A stretch of DNA of 64,000 nt from Heloderma charlesbogerti (Eukaryota > Chordata > Lepidosauria > Squamata > Helodermatidae), in NCBI GenBank assembly GCA_026122225.1, contig JANEZZ010000807.1, positions 1,133,496-1,197,495 of the forward strand, read 5' to 3'. Positions 20,567 to 31,300 of this stretch are shown piece after piece. Position numbers and translations under genes: made by a program. Every line of letters begins with the position of its first letter. Positions within the stretch are counted from its first letter, which is position 1. Below the pieces are notes generated by a model. The model was not told the origin of the DNA, did no database searches, and saw only the letters and a list, made by a program, of their open reading frames with translations.

Positions 20567-21318
20567 GAATCATAGAATAGTAGGGTTGGAAGGGGACCAT
20601 TGAGTCCAATAAGGCCATCAAATCCAAACCCCTGCTCAGCGCAGGAATCCCAAGTCAGAGCATCCCTGACAGATGGCTGTCCAGCCTTGTCTTGAATGCC
20701 TCCAGTGTGGGAGAGCCCACTGCCTCCCTAGGGATTGGGTTCCATTGTTGTATTGCTCTAGCAGTCAGGAAGTTTCTCCTGCTGTTCAGCTGGAATCTGG
20801 CTTTCTGTCACTTGAGCCCATTATTCCGTGTCCTTCACTCTGGGATGATCGAGAAGAGATGCTGGCCTTCCTCTCCGGGACAACCTTTCAAGAACTTGAA
20901 GAGCGCTATCCTATCTCCCCTCAGTCTTCTCAAGGCTAAACATGCCCAGTTCTCTCAGTTTTTCCTCATATGACCTTGTTTCCAGTCCCCTGATCATGTT
21001 TGTTGCCCTTCTCTGAACCCTCTCCTGCTTGTCTGCATCCTTCTTAGTGCAGTGCCCAGAACTGGACACAGTACTCCAGATGAGGCCTAACCAGTGCTGA
21101 GTAGAGGGGAACTAGTCCTTCCTGAGATTTGGAAGCTAGGCTTCTATTAATGCACCCCAAAAGAGCATTGGCCTTTTTTGCAGCCACATCACATTGCTGG
21201 CTCATATTCAGCTTGTGATCGACAACAATTCCAAGGTCCTTCTCACTTGTAGTGTTGTTGGGCCACGTATCCCCCATGTTGTGACTGTGCATTTGGTTTC
21301 TTTTTCCTAGGTGCAGAA
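20567..21318 (-). mobile_element. CR1 LINE 3' portion, left half (interrupted)
   Basis: A minus-strand CR1 tail starting at CATAGAATAGTAGGGTTGG and running through ORF2 C-terminal codons to GTGCAGAACTT, where an L2 tail interrupts it. The element resumes at about 21812. Confidence 0.9.
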
Positions 21319-21811
21319 CTTGATCACATCACTCCAGTGCTGAAGGAGTTGCACTGGTCACCAGTTGTTTTCCGGGCCAAATTCAAGGTGTTGGTTTTGA
21401 CCTTTAAAACCCTATATGGCTCCGGCCCAGCCTATCTTAAGGAGCGCCTCCAGCAGCGCCAGACAGGCCGCTTAACAAGATCAGCCTCGGATGGCCGCCT
21501 CTCTGTCCCATCAGCCAGGACAGCTAGACTGGTGGGGATGAGGGAGAGGGCCTTTTCTTTGGTGGCCCCCACTCTATGGAACTCCCTCCCTAGGGAACTC
21601 CGCCATGCCCCCTCTTTAATGAGCTTCCACCGTGCATTAAAAATGTGGTTGTTCAGGCAGGCATTTGGGATGGGTTAAGGTATTTTAGAAAATGTTTTTA
21701 TTGTAGAATTTTGTTTTAAACTGTTTTATTATATGCTTTATACATCGCCCAGAGTGGCTGGGTGACCAGCCAGATGGGTGATTAATAAATATAATAAATA
21801 AAATAAAAATA
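21319..21811 (+). mobile_element. L2 LINE 3' end inserted in a CR1 copy
   Basis: A plus-strand frame gives LKELHWSPVVFRAKFKVLVL, YGSGPAYLKERL and a PRELRHAPSLMSFH motif, the standard L2 ORF2 C-terminus. The 3' UTR TTTATACATCGCCCAGAGTGG and an AATAAATA tail follow. It is flanked on both sides by consecutive pieces of one CR1 element. Confidence 0.88.
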
Positions 21812-22030
21812 TTCTATTTCATTCTGTTTTCTGCCCAGCGCTCCAACCTATCCAGATCACTTTGAATTCTGTTCCTCTCTTCCGGGGTATGAGCTATCCC
21901 GCCCAGTTTTGTGTCATCTGCAAATCTGATCAGCTTCCCCTGCACCTCCTCCTCCAAGTCATTAATACAGATGTTGAAGAGCTGGCCCGGGACTGAGCCC
22001 TGCGGTACCCCGCTCGTTCCCTCTCCCTAT
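21812..22030 (-). mobile_element. CR1 LINE, right half of the interrupted copy
   Basis: This continues the CR1 RT region (antisense of the FADDTKLG neighbourhood) up to GCGGTACCCCGCTCG. It ends next to the CpG-rich block that may be the WDR97 promoter. Confidence 0.88.
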
Positions 22031-22034
22031 CTTA

Positions 22035-22600
22035 GGCGAGCTGATGCGAAAGGGCCAGCCCAGACCCGCAGAGGCCCCTGCTGGTCATGAGGACTGCCCC
22101 GCATCGTGCCCCCAGCTGGGCTCGGGGCTTTGCCCCGTCCCCGCCGCCCAGGAGGGCTGCCTTGGCCGCTGCATGGCGCGGCTGCTGTGCGCTTCCTGCT
22201 CCCAGGGCCGGGCCCTCCCTGCTTGTCAACAGAACTCTGGTCTCCGCGGCAACACGGCTCGCCGCACAGCTGCCTGCAGGCACTGAGGTAAATGCGGCTC
22301 CCCGGTGGGGAAGTGGGAGGCTGAGGGGCTCCTGCCCCAGGGTAGGGCCCGGCCCGGCCCGGCCCGGCTGGGATTGCCAACTGGCTCTCTGAGGCTCTGC
22401 TCCTGGGCCCTTACCAGCAGCATAAGCAGCGGGCCGTGGCAGTGAGCGATCTCCAGGCCATGGGGCGTGGCTTCTGCAGGCCAGGCTGCGCTTCTAGGCC
22501 CGACTGGTGGCCCCCGGACCCTTTGCAGCGGGGGTGGGGGACAGGAGCGGGGGCAGGCCTACTCGTTCGGAGGGCTGGCGTGGTGCAGCGGTGAGGAGTG
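22035..22600 (+). promoter_or_regulatory. CpG-rich block, candidate WDR97 promoter and first exon
   Basis: A GC- and CpG-rich stretch lies directly upstream of WDR97. It contains an X-box-like site at 22240-22253 and a donor-like GAG|GTAAAT with GT at 22288-22289. An ATG frame ending in TGA at 22284-22286 shows that the exon ending at 22287 is not coding in the phase needed, so if real it is a 5' UTR exon. Confidence 0.45.
22240..22253. promoter_or_regulatory. X-box-like RFX site
   Basis: GTCTCCGCGGCAAC fits the RFX consensus of two imperfect half-sites (RYYNYY, 2-bp spacer, RRNRAC). X-boxes in proximal promoters mark many ciliary genes, and WDR97 is a suspected ciliary/flagellar protein. 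One such match can occur by chance in GC-rich sequence. Confidence 0.5.
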
Positions 22601-22705
22601 TGAGCCGCCAGGGGCATTTAGCGCTCTCCTCTGCCAAGCAAGCCCCCGCCTCTCTGCATGAGGATGATAACACTGGCCTACTTTACAGGGTTGTTGTAAG
22701 GCTTT
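22575..22705 (+). mobile_element. MIR/CORE-like SINE fragment
   Basis: GGCGTGGTGCAGCGG resembles a tRNA-like head, and GATGATAACACTGGCCTAC plus CAGGGTTGTTGTAAGG resembles the CORE/MIR body. It is related to the better copy at 32765-32930. Confidence 0.55.
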
Positions 22706-24184
22706 TACTGAGACCAGTGTGGTTTTTCTCCCTAGGAGACGGCCAAGTAATATTGTTTGAGGCCGTCTGATTGGGCTGTTGGCCCCTTTCTTGGCTTTTC
22801 CAGGCAGCTCCTGTGCTTCTTTTGGGGAGCAGCTGCAAGAGAACCTCCTCTGACCAGGCCAGAGAGAAGACAGAGCTTCTCACTCAAGTCTGGCGTCTTT
22901 AGGCCCAGGTTCTTTGGGGTGGCAGAAGCAGCCATGGTTTTATTTATTTATGTACTTGTTTATTTAATCAAGCAATCAATCTAAGAGAGCTATAAGCCGC
23001 CTTTCAGAATCCAGTATTTTCTCAAGGTGGTGTTAAAATAAGAAAAAATAAATAAGATCTAAAAACTGTACCGCTAAGAACAACATCAGTAAAACTGGTG
23101 TAACCCTAAACTCTTGTAATTAAAAGCAGTCTGAATTGGCTTTCATTCTGAGGGTTTACGTGTATTGTCATTTTGAGCAACCTGTGATGCAACTTAACAG
23201 AATGAACGGTTAACTGAATTGATTTTATGTTGCTTTCATCAGCTGTTTTTAATTTTGTTTTATTTATTTTATAATGCTAATTATCAATTTTGTGTAAACC
23301 ATCCTGCAAAAAACCCAAGTTGAGTGGGGTTTCAATTTATAAGTAAAGTAATATAGATTAAATCTTTATTTCTAAATTATGTAGCTGCCTTTTTACTAAT
23401 CCCATAGAAATGTGTCATCTGTCGTGGAAAGCATGCATTTAAAAGGTGCATGAGAATTGTAAGTTAGTGAAGAAAAATCATGTTCTTGCTCAGAGCCTAT
23501 GACGATTTTCCACTCTTGCACCCCCTTCCCTCCCTGGGCAAAGCTGTCAAGGGTGCTGGACGTTTTGCATACAAAGAGGGACAAGTTTATTTTTTATTTT
23601 TAAAAAGGCCCCGATCAGGCACCCTTGGCAGCTGGTGCAAGCGTGAAGAGCTGGCTCAGGCTCTGAGTGCTGGAGGCTTCTTCGCTCAAGCCTCTTCCGC
23701 AACTGCCAGAGTCCCTCTGCATGGTTTCCAGAGGGACTTGAAGCCCCCTCTTGCTGGTGGGCAGAGGAGGAAAACCCAACAAAATCCTGACTCTGGAAAG
23801 GCTCTTGAACCGAGCACAGGAGCAGGAACTGTGGCGTGGGAGCCAAAAGTAGGCTCACTGCAACTAGTAAGGCATCATCCTGGCCCCATGCTTGTGGGTG
23901 ACGATTAGCTGTTGGGACAGAGTGCCTTACAGAGCAGGTTGCACAGCAAACCAACTCTGGAAGGTGTGGAGCTGGCTGCATTTGAGCAGCAAGTCAGCTT
24001 GCCTGGCCTCCAATTCCCCAGGCGCCCATAACATAGCAAGGATCCCTCCTAACCCTGACAGGGCTACCGCAGGCCACCAGCTTCTACTGCCTCTCCTGAG
24101 CCAAAGGCCCCTGAGCTCATAGCATCCCACCTGGGACGGCAGCTGAGCAAGAGCCGCGGACATGAAGAAAACCTGCACATGACT
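22706..24184. other. Region upstream of WDR97 coding exons
   Basis: Bases 22940-23100 and 23215-23360 resemble old LINE 3' ends (TTTATTTA start with GCTATAAGCCGCC; TGTAAACCATCC with TAAGTAAAG). I recognise nothing else. Confidence 0.4.
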
Positions 24185-24545
24185 GTATTGATGTATTTAA
24201 TGCATGTCTTTGGTCCTTGTGAGGCAGCTTACAATATAAAACATATAATTCTATATGGATAACAAATTTATAAAATCATAAATTAATTTTTAAACCAGTT
24301 TCAGATAAACCAGTAGCAAAAGCAGCATGTATAATAAAAACTGAAAAGCTAAAGAAGAACAAACCAGTTTTTCAAACCTCTTAAAAACAGCAACAGATGG
24401 GTCTAGCTGTATACTTCTTGAGAGCAAGTTCCACAGAGCAGGGGACACCACAGAGAAGGCCCTAACTCCAGTGGTCTTTCCGCACATGGTCTTTGCTAAC
24501 AAGGCTGCTGCTTTCCCAGCAGTGCTTAATTTCAAAACAGAGTGT
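24185..24545 (-). mobile_element. L2 LINE 3' end fragment
   Basis: The minus-strand frame contains VRAFSVVSPALWNLLSRSIQ and a KRFEKLV segment, a decayed form of the L2 C-terminus ([15 protein letters not shown]). Confidence 0.75.
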
Positions 24546-24916
24546 GTGTGCGTGTTCACATGCTGCAGCTCACACATGTCTGGGTGTGGCATCTTCTGGC
24601 TTGGAAACCCTGCCTTCTCCACATGCCTGGGTATGCTGGAGCTGGTAGTAGTTGCTTAAGGATGACACAAAGGCACTCTGCACTGGCCTTGTACAGAAGT
24701 GCGGTCTTTGTTACAACTTTTCAGATTTTAGAGCTGAACCTGGGCCTTGAAAACAGGTCTTAAGCCTCACTTTTGTCTGCTCTGAGAGGACGGATTCCCT
24801 GCCCTCTGGTGTCCTGTTGGCAGATGAGCCACCCTGTTCTCTTCTGATGCGTGGAAGGGAGACCAAGAGACCCGTCTGTCTTGAGGAGAAAGGCAGCACT
24901 GACACGCGTTGTGGAG

Positions 24917-24932
24917 ATGCAGGACAGCACCT
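24917..24932 (+). CDS. WDR97: Candidate WDR97 first coding micro-exon
   Basis: An ATG at 24917 opens five codons and one extra base before an excellent donor, CCT|GTGAGT (GT at 24933). This supplies the phase (1) that the next exon at 25167 requires, and an in-frame TGA lies upstream at 24845-24847. The coding exon would be only 16 bp and has no similarity support, so this is a hypothesis. Confidence 0.35.
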
Positions 24933-25166
24933 GTGAGTAGGTTGTCCTTGGGGCTCCACCTGGGGACCCTGAGCTGCCTCCTTCTTTGCAGGGGCATTCT
25001 GCTGAATGAGGCCAGGAAAGATCTCTGAGGGGTGGTGCTCTCATTGGCACATGTATGGATGCACAGAGACATTGGAGCATCTCCTGCAAAGAGGGGCAAC
25101 GAGACAAGTGGGGGGGATAATTTGGCGGCTTGTCCCGTCCTCATCTTCCGCTCTTTCCTCCAATAG

Positions 25167-25345
25167 CAACTCAGATTGGGCGAAGAAAGAGACTGCACCT
25201 GCAGTCACAGCTGGGTGAAAAGAAGAAAAAGGAAGAGGAGGAGGAAGACGGGGTGCGGGAGGAGGCACCGCCCAGCACACGGCAGGCCACGGGGCGCCGG
25301 CACTGGCGCACACTCCAGAAAGGCTTCCGGCATGCTGTGGAAAAG
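25167..25345 (+). CDS. WDR97: WDR97 exon, Lys/Glu-rich N-terminal part
   Basis: The acceptor is TTTCCTCCAATAG ending at 25166 and the donor is GTACCT at 25346. It enters with two bases of a split codon and ends in phase 0. It encodes [12 protein letters not shown], a KKKKEEEEE tract and [17 protein letters not shown]. Confidence 0.78.
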
Positions 25346-28300
25346 GTACCTGGGAACCCCTGGCATGTGGCAGCTGCTTTCAAAGGGAGGTGCGGTGTGT
25401 AGCAGCCCCAGGGGTTGGGCAAAGCGCCACTTGGCACCGCTCAGGACATGGCACCCTGCACACCCTCCAGCCATGCTGTTATTGCTTCAGATGCCCAAGA
25501 GGTGTTCCCTGGCATCGCAAACAGGATTTTCCATGCCCAAACTCTGGTTCACATTAAGCCCCCTGTGGAAGGGAGCAGCCAGTGGTTTGCATGGCTTCTT
25601 CACTAGGACCTTCCTCCTCTTCCCTGTCCCCTGCAGTCTGCTCTATTTAGGCTTCCCAGTACCTTCTGGCAGTAAGAACCACCAGAGACAAGACTCAAAA
25701 CAAGAAGATGATGGGGGAAACCTGGGGGTCTAGCAGGGGGTGGGGTTGTTACACTCCTCCACCTGGCCCTCTTAATTGGCTCCCTTAAAAAACAACCTCC
25801 TCGAAGCACCAGTAGTCAGAAGCTTCTTCATCCCCACAGACCACAACATGCTTTATCTGGGAGTGCCTCAATTTATAGAAGTTAAAAACCAAATGGGATC
25901 CGATTGCCTGCAGACTGGGAAAACAAAGCATTTGATTGTGGGTAGGAAAATAACATGAAAACTCAGAGGAAAATCCATGTAGTAGTACAGCAGAAAATAC
26001 ATTTTTTACTAGCAAAGCTGAAATCAATTGGCACACAAACAAAGACAGTTCTTTAAAAAATCTGACTAAAAGAACATTCATTGCCCCAGGATGGTAAAAG
26101 ACCAAAGTCCAACCACATTTACATAGATATAGCAGTGGAAGTCTGTTTTCCAAAACATACGCCCTGTAAGAGGCAGCTGTTGGGCTGGCACTGTCCTCCA
26201 CAGCACATACTGCTTGGAATAAAGGAGATGGCGGCTGCACCCATGAACCTGAATCTCTGAGCCCCCACCCTTGAATACAGAAAAACTCTCATGGGGTTGA
26301 TAGTCCAAATGATGTGGGCACAAATCCACATTTTCTGAAACTCCTTTAACTCCAACTTTTTTACGGAAAGTGGCTCCCTGGTGGTTTTACCACAGTGTGC
26401 CATGCCCCCCCACACACACATTAAATCCTGGGTGTGCCTCTGAGACTTGGCATGGACATGATCAAGGGGGTGGGATGCCCCATTCCGTCTTGTTTCCCTA
26501 ATGGAAGTAGTTTTTCCCATTGAGAAAATCCTCAGGAGCACAGCAACAACCCCTGACATTACTGCAGTAGTGAGGACACTCATTCACCTTAGCTAGCCTG
26601 CTTTTACACTTTAATTTATCCCCCGTTCTATGCATATTTACTCATAAGTAAGAAATAAATCTCACTCCCATGCAGTGAAAGGGTTAAAGGCTAACTTTAG
26701 TAACTTGACCTAAAGCGATCTTTCACTATTGTGATGTTATGCTTCTCTGATGTTCTGTAGTTTCTCTGATGTAAAGTCATAGCATCATAGAATGGTAGGG
26801 TTGGAAGGGAACTATACGACCATCGAGTCCAAACCTCCACCTCCATGCAGGAATCCAAGTCAAAGCATCCCTGACAGATGGCTGTCCAGCCTCGTCTTGA
26901 ATGCCTCCAGTGTGGGAGAGCCCATTACCTCCCTAGCGAATTGGTTCCATTGTTGTATTGCTCTAGCAGTCAGGAAGTTGTTCCTGATGTTCAGCTGGAA
27001 CCTGGCTTCCTGTAACTTGTGCCCATGATTCCGTGTCCTGCACTCTGGGATAAAGCACTTACAGGTAGAACTTCCTACCTCCTGTTGTCCAGGTCCTGGC
27101 ATCCACAGATGCATTTGCAACAGTGTTGCATTCGTTTTCACCCTCCCTTCTTCCGCTGGAGTGGCAACAGTGCATAGCTCCTGGTCCCAATATGGTCTGT
27201 GGCTAGCCAGGGCTCTTAAAAACTGGGAGCGTCTCCCAGCCTTTTTCCTGAGCAGTGTTCTTAAATTGAGGCTAAGAAGGTACTTTACTGGGCCATCCTC
27301 TTGAGGCAAGTCTTCACTGATGTGCAGGCTTCATAGTCAATGGTGTAGTGGTAAATCTTGAAGTGCAGAGCTTATCATGACAGTGTGTGTACATGTCCCC
27401 CCCAGCAGTAGATAGCATTTCCAGTAGATAGATTTCCAGGTTGTTAGGATCAACATAACTGCAATCCTGTGCATAGTTACCTTGGAGTAAGCTCATCAGT
27501 GCTTACTTTAACCAAAGACCTTCAGCCAGCTGAAATGCAACCTTAATTTTTAATTAGAAATGCAAAACATCTTGCAAAGAAGTGCTACCATTTAAACTGC
27601 TGGTGTGAACCCCATCAAAGAAAGAAAGTATTAAGCCTCTGCTTGATCATTTTTCTCATTTTCTGATGTCCTCAAACGACCCGATGCCCTGCAGGTGTCT
27701 TGGACTACAGCTCCCATCAGCCCCAGCCAGCATGGGCAATGGCCAGGGATTATGAGAGCTGTGGTTCAAAATGTCCGGAGTGCACCAGGTTTGCCTACCC
27801 TGCTGGTCTGTCACAAACAATAGTAAAGCTTGATGCCTCATTACCATTTCATGCACTTGCCAGAGTGAGGCAGGCCTGTCAGATACCTTGGCAGATGTCC
27901 CACTCCTGTGCTGTGGAAAGTCCTGGAATTGTGCTCCTTGCATTCCCTCTCCATGACACCTCTATTCACAGATCCCCTATCCAGCAGAATGAGAAGACCA
28001 TGAAACGCAGCTCCAGTCCGAGCTTGCCTGCAGGATATCAGGGGGCGTTCTGTGGGAAGACTGCTTGGCTCTGGAGGGTAAACCAGGTTGCAGCTCTGCT
28101 TACAGTAACCCAAGAAATGGAGGTGCAGAATGTTGACAGAAGCTTGTTTACAGGCATCGCGCTCCAAAAGTGGTGTCCTGGTTCAACAGACTGATCGAGG
28201 TCCCTCAATGGGCAGTTCAGATGAGTTTGTGATGAGGGGGAAAGTAAAATATATGCAAAGAGGGCTAGATTTCATGGCACTAGCCAGTTCTGTTAACTGA

Positions 28301-31300
28301 AATTTCTCACTAAATGTTTCTCTCTGGCTGTGGTTTTGACATGAAGTCAGTCTATTATCCTCTTCCATCCATCCTTTGCTGCTGCAGATAGTTTTAGTTG
28401 ACTGCATCCTAAAAAGTGAATGTAGAAGCTTTCTCTTCTATGTTCTACACAAAGGGCCAATCCACATCTTATATGCAAGTAAACTTGGGCTTTGGCCAAA
28501 AACAATCCCCGATATGACATTCAGGTTTGTTACTTCATATCTTCTTGGACCCATAATATGACTAGTGGGCTCTCCCATACTGGAGGCATTCAAGATTAAG
28601 CTGGACAGCCACTTGTCAGGGATGCTTTGACTTGGATTCCTGCATTGAGCTGGGGGTTGGACTTGATGGTCTTATAGGCCCCTTGCAACCCTACTATTCT
28701 ATGATTCTATGATCGAGAAGAGATCCTGGCCTTCCTCTCTGTGACAACCTTTCAAGTACTTGAAGAGCGCTATCCTATCTCCCCTCAGTCTTCTCTTCTC
28801 AAATTAAACATACCCAGTTCTTTCAGTCAGGCTTTATTTCCAGTCCCCTGATCATCTTTGTTGCCCTCTGAACTCTCTCTAGCTTGTCTGCATCCTTCTT
28901 AAAGTGTGGTGCCCAGAACTGGACACAGTAATCCAGATGAGGCCTAACCAGTGCTGAGTAGAGAGGAACTAGTACTTCACATGATTTGGTACTAGTACTG
29001 ACCACAGGAGAGAGGGCCTTTTCTGCAGTGGCCCCACACACCTCTGGAATATGCTGCCATTGGGCATCTGCCAAGCCCCATCATTGCAGGCTTTTCAGAA
29101 GGCCCAGAAAGCATACTGTTTTGCTTTGGCCTTCCCCTGATATGTCTGCTGTTATTGTGTTTTTATTGCTTTTTAAGACCATACTGGTTTTTATTATGCA
29201 TTTTATTATTGTACACCACCTTTGGAGGGCTCTTTCCCTGAAAGGTGGCCAAGACATTTTAAAAATATATACATTTAAAAATGGGAACTGCAGTCAAAGA
29301 ACATCTGGAGGTCCACCCATTCCACATCCCTGCTGTAAGACGTGCGTTAAACAGACACAACACTCAAGGTTCACAATTAAATCGTAGCTGAAAGGTGAGC
29401 ATAGACTACACTGGCAACTCCAACGTGTTCCCATCTGGCACTCTGCCCAGGCTTAAGTTCTCCTCCAGTCTCCCACTCCCAGGCAGCCCTGCAACTTCCA
29501 GCTTCCCGGAGACTTTCCCCTCCATTAGCCTTCTTGTCCCTGTTGCCTCTCTTTTCCGTACATAGTCACTATTTTTTCAGATTGCAGATGTTCTTCCTCT
29601 CACCCAAGCGCGCGCATGTGCACACACACACTTGTAGCGAAGAAAGTTATCATGGCTGGTAGTCAGAAGCGCGGGCGGGCAGGCAGAGCTCCCTCCATCG
29701 GCACCCAAGGAAGGAGTTGCTCAGGTGGAGGAGTCATGAGAAGAGCTTGAAAGGACCAGAGGAAACCTTGTTGGGCCCTTGTGTCCCCTGCTGAGCTGAT
29801 TGATGCAACCCATCCGTAGTGGCAGCTCTGTAGGCTAGTGAGAGCAGGTGACACAGAGAGAAGAAGGCAACTGAGGAGGACCCGGCTGGGCTGGAACCTC
29901 AGAGGTGTCTTATGCCCTGCCCAAGGACAGGGCAGCGCTTTCCTTCCGGGCAAGGGAGGAGAATGCCCCTGAGCCAGGTGGCCCTTCTGCCAGTGGCTGT
30001 GCTAATGCCTCTTTTTCCTCTTCTTGCTTTGTAGATGAAGAACGAGGAGATGAAGGTGGCCTACCTGAGCCACGGGCTGCAGCACCTGTGCCGCATTGTC
30101 CTTGTCAGCCCCGTGCGCCACGTGGCTCATGATTCACTCAAGCGGACCTTTGTGGTGCTCGACTCGGCAAACATGCTGCACTTCCTGAAGGAGGATGGGA
30201 CCTACAAGAGCTGCAAGAGAGCCCCTGCCCCCATGGCGGGGCTCCTGTACGCCACGCAAGTGGACCAGTTTGTAGCCTGGGATGAGGGGGGACTCCAAGT
30301 GCTGGACTCCAGCTTCCAGCTGCTCTCCCAGGTGCAGGCTACACTGCCCATCCGTTGTGGCCTTTACAATGAGCAGCTGAACCGGATGGTGACGGCCGGG
30401 GATGGGAACCTGACTCTCTGGGACTTCCGCTATGGCTTCCGGAGCCTGCAGTGCCGCATCACCGTGAGCGAGGGCCTGGCACCCAATGATGTCTTCAGCC
30501 ACCTCGCCTTGGGCACCAGCAGCATGGGGCCCCAGTGCTGTTTTGCCGCTTGCAGCACTGGCGCTGCGGCCTTCGATGTCTCCCAGGGAAAACTCCTTTC
30601 TTTCAGGAAGGAACTTCATAGCAGGTGAGGCCTCCCTCGGCCCACACAGAAAACTGGCCTCCTAGCGGGGAGAGCAGTGGGAACATGGGGCCACCGTGGA
30701 GGAATGGCCATTCTGCACCTTCCTCTCTGGAATGGGGCTGTGGGCAGGTTCTGTCTTGCTTCGTCTTTAACTCATAGTAATGCCTGGCCCCCATGGGTGG
30801 GATGGGAGGAGTGCAAATTGGCTTGTGAAAATCCAGACAAGCCACATCATGAAAACAAGAGTCTGGGTCTGAGGGCGTTTTTTAGTGCAGCTTCCAAATT
30901 CCCACAAGAAAGTCCCCCCAAATTAGGACACCTAAATGATATTACCTGTTTGCATAAATATTTTGGCTTGCAGAATTTGGCTGACCAGCACTTGGATGAC
31001 AGTGACAAGCACTGAAGGGAGTGGAAGTGGGGGGATGCAGAGGGGCCTGGACTCTGGGGTTGGGTATGTTAATCTTACAATTAACTGAACATTAATTGAA
31101 AATGTGAGGAGTGATTTATAAAATCTGTGGTAATCCAGGACTGGTGTGTAACTAGATTAGGCTCCTGCTGCTGGAAGAATTTTGGAGTCTCACTTGTCAG
31201 ATGGCTCTGGCTGCTTGCGGTTCTACAGCGTGTTGTGCAAAAAATCTGCCGTTAGCTTCTGTCCGATGTCCCGTGTTCTCTCCTCCTCTTGTTCCTGCAG

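Larger units (their letters stand above)
25346..30034 (+). other. WDR97 intron after the K/E-rich exon
   Basis: A 4.7-kb intron. It contains CR1 pieces (26778-27052, 28562-28988), a MITE-like repeat (27697-27790), an L2 tail (28990-29275) and a MITE fragment (29283-29335). Nothing recognisable lies in 25346-26770 or 29340-30030. Confidence 0.6.
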
